Below, piece by piece: positions 47,691 to 60,600 of a DNA stretch of 64,000 nucleotides. Source of the stretch: Saxidomus purpurata (taxonomy: Eukaryota > Mollusca > Bivalvia > Venerida > Veneridae). The notes under the pieces were generated by a model that searched no databases, was not told the DNA's origin, and saw only the letters and a program-made list of their open reading frames with translations. The translations under genes were made by a program, and so were the position numbers. The first letter of the stretch is position 1. Every line of letters starts with the position of its first letter. The stretch covers positions 53,369,594 through 53,433,593 of the forward strand of contig JAFMSR010000002.1 of assembly GCA_022818135.1 (NCBI GenBank). The letters run 5' to 3'.

Positions 47691-48429
47691 AGTTTTTATG
47701 CAAAAAACTGAAAAAGCCTACTGAAGGTTTCTCCCGTGTATTGTTTTTCTTTTCGTACCATTTAGCACTTTTCGTTATTCATAGATGGCCGAATTTTATT
47801 AATGTTTTGTCTCCGGCTTCCTCTTTGTAATGAAATGAAGAGGTTGGGAACCATGCTTGTCCTTCACTGTTTAAACTTAAAAAATAACTATTGTTTTAAG
47901 TATTACATGTACTGTGTACGATAAAGTGAAAAACAAAATAAATATTATGGACTTGGAAAAAAAACTTCGTTGTTTGTTACATATCAAGTCCACAATGATA
48001 CTAGCAAGGCAGGTGAAATGTCTAAAAATATTATGGATAATATCAATTTACTCGAGACGAATAAGTATTATGGTATACGATATTTCCGTTTTAAATGTAT
48101 GTTGTCTGATGCAATGAGAGCGAATGAAACACTTTTACATATATTTTTGGTGAAACAATAATCCACTGCTGTATTACCACGTAAGGAAGAAAATAAACCA
48201 TATACATGTATGTTTATGTTTTTCGTGAATAAATGAATACAACGTTATATGGATATAGCTACTACTATGTACAAAGTACAAACTTTTCTTTAAGAAAACA
48301 AAAGAAATAAGAAAAAACATATTTCTGTTATATTCCTACATGTACTTACGCACAATGTTTGAGATAAAAATATAGAATAAATACCCAAGAATTAGCAAGA
48401 GGCAGGTAATGTGGAATTATCTGTGTCCA

Positions 48430-48505
48430 CCACTACTTGAGCATTGTTAGGGATCGAACCCGATACACGGTACGCTATCACTGCACCAAGGCGGCTCCAC
48501 ATATT
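48430..48505 (-). mobile_element. tRNA-like SINE head
   Basis: Minus strand: 'ccgccttggtgcagtgatag' (A box) and 'cgggttcgatccc' (B box) at tRNA spacing. The acceptor stem does not pair well. Confidence 0.55.
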
Positions 48506-48984
48506 ATATAATACATGGGTTTCCCCGTATAGGTCCTATGTAAAATTTATGATTTGTATTAAATGTTCGCATATACTTAATATAACTAGGTTAATCACAT
48601 ATACCTATTTTAGAAATTGTGATATGTAATAAACGAGTGACTTTGTTGTGTTTCATACTGAATTGCCTTTAGTGCAGATATACTGAGATGGCAGCTATCT
48701 TACCTTTGCTAAACTTCGGTTCCTAATTAGACAGTCAGGGTCATAACACGGGTCGAGTATAGGTATGATGTTCCACTGGACCTAAGTTACAGATAAAGAT
48801 AAATATATAGAAGCCTTATTTAACGTCGCAAATAATAAACAGCTAGACGAAAGAAGCTCAAGCTATTTTGCGACAAACAGGGTATCCACTTAATTTTTCC
48901 CAGAAGCAGGAAGTTTCTCTTCCTGACACTACCCTTTATAATGATGAGCGCCAAGCAAGGGGACTGTCCCATTTTTTCACGTCT

Positions 48985-49070
48985 TTGGTATAACGCGGCC
49001 AGGGAAGGAACCCACTACCTTCCGCACACGAAGTGGATGTTCTAACCACTACTCTATCTCGGCTCTGATC
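48985..49070 (-). mobile_element. tRNA-like SINE head
   Basis: Minus strand: 'gccgagatagagtagtggtt' with a tRNA-like D arm and 'gtgggttccttccc' in the B-box position. Confidence 0.55.
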
Positions 49071-49524
49071 AAGACTGAACATTACAAAAAATAGTTTTTA
49101 ATATTTGGAGGCGAACTCCAGTTATTCTTCTACCACTTTTGATGCAAAATATCAGCCTTCATCCAGTTAACCCATCCAACTTGACTTGGGATAAAACAAG
49201 CAAGTCGCCCGTAAAACATACAAAGACATGGACATTTAAGATGCTGCGTAATAAAAATAACCACAACCCTCAAGGAGCTTTATATATTCGTTTTGTTGCT
49301 CCATCTCCAAGCAGGAAGATATGTAGACCTATATATAGACATACGACAACAGATGTCATAACGCTCTTTTGCTACTTAAAAAGTAGGCAAAGGTGTTTAT
49401 GTGGGTATATTTGTTGTTTATTCACAAATATATTGTCAACACTTTAGTTTTTTCTTTTCCAAAATATATGTTATCTAAAATCCGTGACTGCAAAGGTGTT
49501 TGTTATTTTGTAATATCTTTGATA

Positions 49525-50735
49525 ATTCCAAAGTTGGTTAACTGGTTACTTATTCCTTATTCAAAACCGAATAAGTAATAGAAGAGATACCACCGGTGAC
49601 ACGGTATTCTTTCAAATAACCAATATGTGACAGTTTTAAGGCCAAGCAAACCCAATTAAAGCTATTACAAAGAACATTTTTATAAGGCGAATAAGTAACA
49701 GAAGAGATACCACCGGTGACACGGACAATGTCGTCGTCATTCTTTCACATAACCAATATTTCACAGTTTTAAGGACAATCAAACTTAATTTCAGCTGTTT
49801 TAAACAAAAAACACTTTTGATAAAAAAGAATTAAAAATCGAATAAGTTACATAAGAGCTGCCGCCGGTGACACAAACAATGTGGTCGTCATTCTTTTACA
49901 TTACCAATATTTAACTGTTTTAAGGCCAAGCAAACTTAAGTAAGCAATTACAAAGAGCATTTTTGAGAAAAAAAAATGGAAAAAGTCGAATAAGTGTAAT
50001 AAGTAACTGGTTTAACAGGTTTAACTTACTTATTCCTTATTCAAACCCGAATAAGTAACAGAGGAGATACCGCCGGTGAAACGGACAGTGCCGTCATCAT
50101 TCTTTCACATTACCAATATTTAACAGTTGTAAGGCCAATCAAACCTAAGTAAGATTTTACAAAGAGCATTTTTTTAAAAATAAGGAAAAAGTCGATTAAG
50201 GAATAAGTAACTGGTTACAAAATGTACTTAATCCTTTTTCAAAGACGAATAAGTAACAGAAAAGATACCGCCGGTGACACGGACAGTATCTTCTATATTC
50301 ATTCACATTACCAATATTTCTTATTTTAAGGCCAAGCAAACTAAATTTCAACTGTAACAAAGAATATTTTTGAGAATAAAAAATGAATATAACGTCGAAT
50401 AGGTATCAGAAGAGATTTTAAGGCCAAGCAAATTTTTTAAGGCCAAGCAAACTAAATGTAAGGTATTACTGTAACAAAGAACATTTTTGAAAATAAGAAG
50501 AAGAAAAAAGTCGAATTTGGAAGTAACAGAACAGATACTGCCGATAACATGGACAATGTCGTCGTCATTCTTTCAAGTTACCAATATTTAACAACTTTTA
50601 GGCTAAGCAAGCCTAATTAAAGCTATTACAAAAAGCTTTTTTTAATGAAAAAAAGTCGAATAAGGAATAAGTAACTTGCTACTTAATCCTTATTCAAAGC
50701 CGAATAAGTAACAGAACAGATACCGGCTTTATTTA
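49525..50735. repeat. Long-unit tandem array, units of about 120-270 bp, about seven copies
   Basis: Each unit carries 'cgaataagtaacagaagaga', 'taccgccggtgacacggaca', 'tcattctttcacat.accaa', 'ttttaaggccaagcaaac' and 'gaataagtaactggttac'. 'ccggtgacac'-type marks fall near 49.59, 49.71, 49.86, 50.07, 50.27 and 50.54 kb. Confidence 0.88.
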
Positions 50736-51239
50736 TAACAACCAACGTGGTCGTTAAACTAAAATACACAAATACAGCTAACCTTCGTGAAATGTCAAAG
50801 ATATAGATGAATACGCAAGAATTTTTAAAATCATTCAAGTCTGTTATATATATATATATATAGTTTGCAGTGCGTAATACATGTGTACGTAATACAAAAT
50901 TGTACATTTGTACACTGAATTTTATGCAATTGCGTCGGCTCCGTCAGACAATCTCACTTAAAGGAGTCAAGCAGAGTTTCTTGTCCAACTTATTAAGTAC
51001 TTTCTCCATATAGTTTGGCTATTTGGCCAAACAAATTTGCGCATCTGTTATCTACGGTGCCCGTGAAGTCACAGACACTTGGAGTATGGAGTCCCAACCC
51101 GATTGGCAGGCATGATTTTATCACTCAAGTACATCTACGGCCGTACAGTAATCAAACATAAAGTTATCAAAGCAACTTGTAAAATTTCAAATTTTTCACT
51201 GAACAGCCTTATAATATACAAGATATAAATCTATGAATT

Positions 51240-51380
51240 TATTAGCGGGTTGGAGCTACCTTAAGAATGTACTCGTGCATAGCAGGCGGGAAAAGAATCA
51301 CGTGGTGGTAGTTGATTTGGTACTCGTGCATTGCAGGCCGGAAAAGAATCATGTGATGGTAGTTTGATTTAGTGTGTAAT
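51240..51380. repeat. Short direct duplication
   Basis: Two units of about 55 bp share 'gtactcgtgcat.gcaggc', 'gggaaaagaatca' and 'ggtagtt.gattt'. Confidence 0.8.
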
Positions 51381-54227
51381 GGGTATTGAATAACCATTCG
51401 AGGCATAGGGACCTGGTTGCAAAAAATATTTCAAATGGAATGCTGAAAAATTCCAGTCTTTTACGAAAAAAAATCCGTTTCTTCTACTTAATAATAAAGA
51501 CAAGGGTGGACGGTCGACGTCTTTTTACCAAGCGGAAACGAACATACCTATTCAACGGCATATCTACGGCCCTCTCGGCGACCCTGTACGTCGAGGTATA
51601 TTGTGATAATGTATTGATTGCGGCCTTATTTCAGTTTATTTTGAGATGAAATAATGGTGTGGGTCAAAGTTAATTTGAATAATTGTGATTAGGCCGCTGT
51701 CAACACATTGACACCATTTAGTTATGAGAAAGCGTTTTTAATTTTTTTTAAAATATCAGTGGAAAAATCTTCGTTATGCTTATAAAATGGACATTAATTA
51801 ACTTTGAAAAACCAAGGCTTTGAAAGTTTTTTCTTCAAATTAAATAACGGCCGTTTTCGCCGGTAAGACATTTCTTGGTAATTTACAAGCTTCGAGTAAT
51901 GACAACATCCAAGGTGGTCATGGGTCTATTAGGACGAATATTATCAATGACTTTAACTATGATCAAAGTGACGTAATACAGATCAGAATGTTGTGTTCTG
52001 ATCATGGCGAAATAGTGTTTATGTTTTATTTGCTGTTTGGACTGGGAGTACCTACATGTATATACATGTAGCACACATTGCTAAACAAATTGCAAATTCT
52101 TTTTATAAGTCGTGAAACTTTCAAAGGAAAAAATTCATGCATTTTGTTTTTATTTCAATACTCAGCCACTTTTAAAGTTTACATATTACTCTAACAGGTC
52201 TTCAGAAGTACTCTGCATTCTTGACGTCAGTCATAACGTATTTACGTTACGAATGCTACTTAGCCTAAGTTTTCAGTTTCGCCAAAAGTTTTAAATATTT
52301 GCAACCCGACAACTTCACTGAAAGTCATTGAACCCGAAAATGCTGATAATATGCAAATGCAGACATTGTGCTGATCACTCACGTGTGGTTTGGTTGAAAT
52401 GCTAACAGTGGTATAAGAAAGTATCACAGACATAAAAAATTAGATAAACCAAGGGCAATAACTACGCCTTTAATAACTGAATCGGAAATGCCGACAACAC
52501 AACTAGGCTGATCACTCTTGTGAAATGTTGGTTGAAATCCACCCAAGAGTGCAAGAGGCGTGTAAGAGGATTGCGCAGACAAACTTTGTGACATCCATCC
52601 CAAACTATTTCACCATAAATCTGTAGTATACATAGTGAATGTGGGTTTAATAATCTTTGTACATCAGCGTGACATGTACATTCTTCAACAAGAATTTGAA
52701 TTCAAAATAATGTATAAAACAAGATTCTAAAGCAGTGTAATTATTTATTACGATATTAATCATTTTCACATAGAAACAATACAAATACTACAATCAAAGC
52801 TGTGAATAAAGATGTCTGACTGACAGAGGATTTTTAAATGACCGCTTTCAAGGATAGTCTTTATTCGCACGTGTTTTAACTGTTCAAAATGTAGGAGACC
52901 ATTATGCAAATAATAATCGTAATAATATTATCAATAATTATCAGCAGCAGCATCATCATTATCACATTCACTATCCTGTAGATAAGCCCTTACTTATCAT
53001 GGAACCGAAATTTATGCTGTTGAATATATCGTTCTCCGCTATGCAGTTTACCAAGATGTTTAAATGTAAAATACAGTCAAACCTGTGAATAAAGACATAA
53101 ATATGATGTAACTTTTGTAAATTAAATTGAAATCATATCTTTTTGCAAAACACCTTTTGACAGAGTGGGCACTACAAGGGCAAGTACACGTACACACAAC
53201 CTTCTATTTGAACTTATAAATATTATATCAGCATAGACATATAGATTATAATTATAATATATTACTCAGTTTGGATGAATGATTTCATGGTTATATTATG
53301 CAGACTGATAGGAAATTTACTAGAGCTACCAACTTGTTTTCATGATAAAAATGTGTGCTGTCATTTTCTACGAATACATGTAAGCAAAAACGTGAGAGAA
53401 AATGTGTAGTTGTTTAACCATTGAGTATATATATATCAAGCCATAGACATTTATAGAAAAGGGGTGCCTCCCCTCTAAAATATACCCTTTCTAACATTTA
53501 CACCTCCCTCCTCAAAAACTGAAATACGGTCTGATCAATAACAAAATTACCATATGAGCAACATAGAAGCTAAAAATATAAATCAGTCTTGTTCACAAAA
53601 TGATAATTAAAGTATTATATTGAAATTGAATAGAGCAGAACATACATCAAAATTAAACTGAAAAGATGATTAACTCGCTCACATTCACAATTTCTTTTTA
53701 CAAGCTATGCGTAAATTTTGACTAAAATTTTGAAAACTTCTTTCTTTGTTATCGGGTTACATTGACCTTAAGGCAGATTTTTTTAATGTATGCACATATA
53801 ACAATCAAAACTTCTAACGCACCATCTGCCTTTTTTCTTTCTTTTTTTACATATCGATCCTTCGAAATAAATCAGCATATTTTTAATTATAGATGCGTCT
53901 TGCATTTATGAAGACATGGGGTATTACATGGAGCTCAAAATGATCGAATAGACAAATTTCATATGCGGAAGACAATGTTACGAGTGGGTCTCCCAATGAG
54001 ATTTAAACGTAAGATTAAAATCATCTGCCATATGATTTGTATCACTCGATCACTTTGAAATTCTTGTAAAGAAAGTATTTACCCAATGTCAAGGCAAGAC
54101 GTGATAGCTAAAAGTAATCTTGCAGCTTTTGGCGGGTTTAATAATGTAATAAAGAAGGATAAAGGCAGATGGTGCTTAGTATATTTTAGTTAATCAGAAG
54201 ACGAATTCCTACACAATATACGGTAAA

Positions 54228-54300
54228 CTCCGTAAACATTGTATAACGAACTTCTGGAATTTCGATTTATTCGGAGTCGTTATTGAGAAGTTTACTGTAG
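54228..54300. mobile_element. Palindromic MITE, 'ccggagtcgt' family, copy 6 (deleted)
   Basis: Counterpart of the 4.43 kb copy: 'acattgtataacgaacttct' runs straight into 'ggaatttcgatttattcgga', so the middle has been lost in copy B. Confidence 0.55.
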
Positions 54301-54518
54301 TAAACAATTCATAGTGTAAATACGTACATAATAGTCCTTTTCTACTTCACAAGTTAAGCAACAAACACATCATAGTTTGTAATGTTAATGAAAGCAATTT
54401 TACTCTATCATATGCACAATCGTTCATGCCCAAACAATGTTTCAACAGTTTTTCTCATCAAATATTGTTAGATATATTTTTGTTCACAGGTTATTGTGAA
54501 CAATCAAACTGTGGATGA

Positions 54519-54651
54519 CTATCGCTTGTAAAAGTAATAGTCGTCCCCAGGTGAAGCTACAAACAAGTTATCCAGTTCTTCTCTGATTTTCGCGAACTTT
54601 GGTCTCTTCCGGGCTTCGTACGACCAACACTTCTTCATTTCAGCGTACCAC
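54519..54651 (-). CDS. Gene B exon: C-lobe end and C-terminus
   Basis: 133 bp, same length and reading as gene A exon 30 (WYAEMKKCW ... DYYFYKR). Acceptor attgacag. Confidence 0.92.
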
Positions 54652-57600
54652 CTGTCAATAATGAAATATAAGAAAATGATGTGAAAATAATCAGAAGCAC
54701 TTCTCATTCTCTATAGGGACATTAACACGCGTGTCAAGAATAGTTCAGCTATTTACGGGCGGGTAGTTTACATAACCATCCGTGAGAAAGTACCAACTTT
54801 GTCAGAGTCAGGATGGTATCTGGCCCCGTGCTTATAAAAGTTTCTTGAGCACACTTTAATGCTTATCATAAAATCAGGCTCAAGTAATATGAAGTAAAAG
54901 TAAAGTTACATTCCAAAATCAGGTTCCATGACAATAATCAAAAGTTCTGTTCTTGACCACCCCACTTTATAAATAAATGTATCTTGACGGCTTGAATTCA
55001 TATAACTTACGAATGACTTCGTGCTGAGCCTTGCATAGTGTACGTAGGAAACTTTTATACGCACGGGGCCAGACCTCGAACCTTTGACCCTCAATTAGTG
55101 AGAGGTAAAGTGATCTTAATAAGAGCAATGTTAGACATGGCAATCCCCCCGCAGAGTACTCTTTCTATGACAAAGAAGTTTGAGATGAGAGGAATGGACA
55201 TGATTTGATTCTAATTAAATAATATATTAGTCATTAGCGTAGGGTACTTAGGTATGTACTTTCTATAATTGTGCTCTATCACTGTTTGAAGTTTCAAGTA
55301 ATTCCCTTCAGTTATTTTGGAGATATGCTTCGGACAAGATTATGCTCTGTACAAGATTAAGCAATAAAGGGAGACAATAAAAAAACCAACACAGAATTAT
55401 TGTTCTTAAGCAATGATTTTTCAATGAGTGTCCTCTCTCATTATTTGCAATTTGAATGAATTTCCTTATCAGTTTTCGAGTTATGCTCAAGACAAGAAAA
55501 TGTAATAAAGGGGGATAATTAAAAGAATAGGCAAGATACAGTTAGTGTTCTTGAGTACTCCACTTTCCATCATTGTGCTCTATAATTGTATAAAGTTTCA
55601 ACTAATTCCCGTCCGTACTTTTCGTGTAATGCTCCGGACAAGAAAAATAAAGAAATAAAGGGCGGCGGTAATTCAAAACTTAGGCAAGGTAGAATTAGCA
55701 CTGCATTTCCTCTCAATGTTCTCTGTCTGCCGTAAAGTTTAAATACATTCCCTTGAATACTTTCATAGTTATGCTCCGGACAAAAGTGTGACTGACGCAC
55801 GTACGCACGCACGCACAAACGCACGGAGCCAATTACTTCTTGATAAAGAAAAGCAAACTTAACGATACACATATTTACTCTTCCATTAACATCAAACTTA
55901 TTTTAGGTCTGAACACAAACTCCAAAAAATGTGAGAGAACTTACGTGTTGTCACACTGTTCAGGTTTGGCAAGTCTTTCCCCTTTCTTCAGTCTGCTCGG
56001 AAGATCATTACCTTTTCCTGAATACGGGGTCTCCCCTGACAATAGAAGAGCGTTTCATTACCATCTGACAAACATCTTAAAAAGTTTGTCACATTTTATA
56101 GCAGTTGTCGATGTTATAAGCCGATCCTAGATGTATAATGCTACCCAAACGCTCTCGACGGCAATGGATTTTGTCGTTGTGAATCTTTACAGTCATTCAC
56201 TGCACATACCACTATTTAAACAATACTAGTAACCTTTTCATCGAGCACCAGGCACTACCCAAACTGAAAAAATGGGCCAATAATGTCAGACATTGAGAAT
56301 GGTAAGTGTTAATGTTTCGCGGATATAAACAAGAAACAATCTACTGAAAATGTTTTTACTAACCAAGAGAAAATATTTCCCAGAGGACGACAGCATAAGA
56401 CCACACGTCACTCTGCTCCGTGGCGTCTTTTGTAGATTCCATGCACTCAGGTGCCACCCACTTAATAGGTATGCGCTCCTGTAGTGAAATTATAAATTTG
56501 TCTGTACACAATTTGTATGTATCGTCACAATATCCTGGTACTTAGTTGTCTTGTACCATTTTGAATGGTAAGCTAATCCAGTAAATATCGATATACACAT
56601 GCAGTCTATAAATTTTTTTAATAATTGTTACGATGCTAATGCACAAGTCTGGATGTTCCAATTACAATGAGGTGCTCTCGGACAATTTCCAAATTGTATA
56701 AATCAAAGTCGCTGAATGATGTTGACATTTGACAGATATATATGTACCTTTCTTCCTTTTTCTGCGTCCCCTCTGTCCTCTTCAGAGGGTTGGGGTCCAA
56801 ATCCAGAAATCTTCACTTCGTTCAGAAAATTCAGAAGAATGTTCCGACACGCCAGACGCCGATGGACAATCTGAATGGACAAATTCGACCAATATAGGTA
56901 AATGTATATATTTGACAACAATAAATACAGAACATCAAAATGATACAGTTTACTTACGAAGCTTTTTTAAAAACATCAGTATATACACATCATGTCAAGC
57001 TATCTTAACATTTTTCTACGAACATAGTACAAATCATTTCATGCCTTGAATGGTTTTAGGCTCCATATATCAAATGCATTTATACATTTGTAATGCTTGT
57101 GCATGTAATTGTCTCTGAAGATATGTACGCTCAACATACGTTCATACTCGAACCCGGTACCTGTCGTTCCGCAGGCGAATGCCCTAACTACTGAGTTACC
57201 GAGATATGTACGTACTTCATATTTATACATCTATACTCAATAACGTGTAAAAGCTGGTATTGCACACTTTCTAGTGTCATTACCCCTTTTGCTGCAAGGT
57301 ATTCCATTCCTTTAGCAATATCGAGTCCGAACCGGAACAAATTTTCTTGTAGGTCAATGGTCACGTTATTTTTGCGATCGGCTACGTAATCCCGTAATGT
57401 CCCATTTTCACAGTATTCATAAATGATGAATGGTCCCACTGTATGAAAGAAAAAGAATCTGAATCACCCTTTTAATATGATCAATCTATTTGAACTCATT
57501 CCCTGCTGGCGCCAAATTATTCTGCCTTTGTGACCTGGGCAGATCATGACTGTCTTAGAAATTCACCAGGGTAAGGGCTAAAGTCAAGGCCAGTATACCT

Positions 57601-60600
57601 GACAATCTTTTCAAACCCTTATAGTGTCGAACTTTATTCAAACAACACTTCAAACAGAAATGTTCAGTAAACGTAGGACAATACGACAGTGACCGATATG
57701 TGAGTTTATAAAGACTGCATTAGCAGCCTCACGCAGAGTGTGCGCACAAGAAAATATTTATATTATATATAATTATAATAGCCAGTGTATATACTCAATA
57801 GACAGGTGCGATTTGGTGCTTCTAGAATAAGAATGTCATGTGACAGAACTGATTCTGAATCGAACGGTTCTTGTTTCGGAATAAGCTAATCTCTTCAGAA
57901 AGGAGATAACCAAAAAGGTCAAAACTGTTTTTAAAAATTACAGCACTAGTGATAAGATGTATCAATCTAATAAAATAAAAATGTGCCCCAACTTTCGTTT
58001 CCACATGCCTTCACGTGACTACATAAATTCTGCTTGAAATCCGGAATGAAAGAAATTAATTTCGAGATGTAAAAATACTTAATCGAACGCACCAGAAATG
58101 CTTCTAGAAATCAATTCTCATTTCAGAACTACCAAACCCAACCGTTTTCCGGAATAGACGGAATAATTCCGGGAAGCAAAAAAAACTTAATCGAACGCTT
58201 CTGAAGTGCTTCTATGAATCAATTCCCAATTCAGAACTACCAAATCGTACCCGTCTAATAAGATGTGACCCCTTAACCCGTGTTATTGTCATATCATCAT
58301 AATTGTACTGTGAACATATGTCCGAAAGCACGTGCTTGCTTTAAGTAGTTACAAAAAAATATATAATAATTATCGGTAACCCACTTGTATCATCAGTAAC
58401 CACAGCCCCGATAAATTTAAGGATATTCGGATGTTCTCCTACTTTCTCGCCACTGAAGTTGATCTTGGCCTTCATAAGTAGTTCATCTTCCGGTGTGAAC
58501 CTCTCTGTGAAGGTAAGAATGCAAAGGTTTTATTACTATTCGTCATAAATTAACAATGACAAAGCCTTCTTATGTCATTTTATTTATCATAGATAATCTT
58601 TAAATTACAGTACATTGCTATATAAGAAAATATTATAATCCATCTTATGGATTAGAACAGAACATATATTTGAGCTCTTCCTCTACATATATGGATAAAA
58701 GTCAAAATACAACAATTTTGGTAAATGAACATTCAACGATAAATGTATATACAATATGACATTCACTACTGCAATTTTTACCTATACTATTGGTATTTAT
58801 AAAAATTTCATTAATCCTATTTTCATTATTATGGTAAAATGCTAAAGTCTTTAAAGTGATATTATGCGCATCTTACTGCACATAGTGTATTTTTGGTGAC
58901 AGTTTTATAAAAGCAATTTTTGGTTGCTGTGCATTTAAATGTGTTAAATTAATGATTATGCCGCATTAGTATTTGAAGTTGGTGCTTTAGATATAAAAAA
59001 ATCGGACTGATAAAATGATAGTTGATTGTGTCGTTGTTGATGTTGGTAGAGATTTCGGCAGTGGAAGGGAAGCAACTCCTGCAGGCAGTTGTTCTTTTCT
59101 TAAATTGACTTTCCCAGTCAAATAATCAAATCAATATTTGGAAAGTTTTTTTTTTCATACTGGTAGCGGGAAGAGTTTGGTGTATTGTGTTAAAAGCTAT
59201 TATTTCCTCTACGCTCTTGTATACACACCATTTTCAACTGGATTTTTACTTGAAAAAAATGCGCATAATGTCACTTTAAATGAAAACATGACAATGCTAG
59301 CTTGCTTTGATTGCTTCCCCATGTTACGTTTTTTTTTCAAATAAAGAAATATTACAAAAAAAACTGCTCTCACGCCAATGAGTTAAAGAATGATTACATA
59401 AACTAAATTACTCTTGCTAAATGTAATTCATAGTTGTCAGCTCCACTTAATCGTAATGAAGTTCCACGATGTCTTTAACAGTGATGCATATAGGATTAAA
59501 ATACCTTTAAGAGTCTTAGCTACAACGTAATCTCTCGACTGACTACCAGTTTTTAGCTTGGCTTTGTAGATATTTGCGAAGTGTCCATTCTTGAGCAACG
59601 TTTCGAATACGATTTCATTCCTGTTTATATGCCATATTTGTGGAGCGCTCAAGTCCATCCCACCATAAATGTACAATTCACTCTTTCGGTTCTTAAAGAA
59701 AGTCGAAACAAAAAGTAGGTAAAATACATGCACATTAGAAGGAAAACAAAACGGATATTATCATATTGTTTAGTTAAAACGATATGTTTTTCTTTTGACC
59801 TTATCCCGTTTTGGCAGTGTGTTCCAGCTATTTACTGGCGGGTAGTTTATCTAACGATCGTTTCTGTGAAGGAAAAAGCTAGACTTTAATCCTCCGTAAG
59901 AAACTGTAAACTTTATCAGATGATAAGCTCCCGTTCGGTCACGAGGCTCGAACCTAAACAATATTAAATATCGTCAAAAAAAACTACATCAAAAACTGGA
60001 ACTAATGATGCTCTATATTTCATGGCCTATCAAACAAGCACTGGTGAACATACTGTGTGTGTTCATGGTATTGTTTGATAACATTTCAAAAACAATAAGG
60101 CATTTAATCTCTTACATCATATTTTGCCGCTTTTGAAGTTACATGCCTTCTTTCACCTGGAGGAAATTCAACGTGTGACTTCCTAACTCTTTTGCTTACA
60201 GCTCTCTGTACCGTCTGACCAGGATGAATAATTCCACGTCTTATGAGAACGATCACTGCAACAAGTGCAACGACACCCAAAACACCTATTGTTCAAATGA
60301 ACATAAAAGATGAAATAGTCAGAATCATTGTAAAATATGCGACGATAGCCTATTGTTTAAATTACGATTAAAGATCAAACGATCTGAATCATCGTAATCA
60401 ATACAGCGATTAAGCTGATTGTTCATATTAGAGTTAATGATCAGAATCACCACAACGATATCCGAAACACCTATTGTTGAATAAGAAATAAAGGAAACAA
60501 TCGTCGCAATAACTGTAACGATAGCTTAAGAACCTATAGTTTAAATTACGATTTAAGCTCAGATCCGTGGCAATAAATGCTACGATAGATAAAACACATA

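Larger units (their letters stand above)
42764..54518. other. Intergenic region between gene A promoter and gene B 3' end
   Basis: About 11.7 kb without a supported gene. It contains SINEs, an inverted minisatellite (46.0-46.7 kb), a long-unit tandem array (49.5-50.7 kb), a short direct duplication (51.24-51.38 kb) and, from about 51.72 kb, the left end of the second duplication copy. Confidence 0.65.

Noticed and set aside
59138..59344. Plus-strand open frame of 68 codons in gene B intron
   Set aside because: It lies within the TTAA-flanked MITE and has no transposase similarity.
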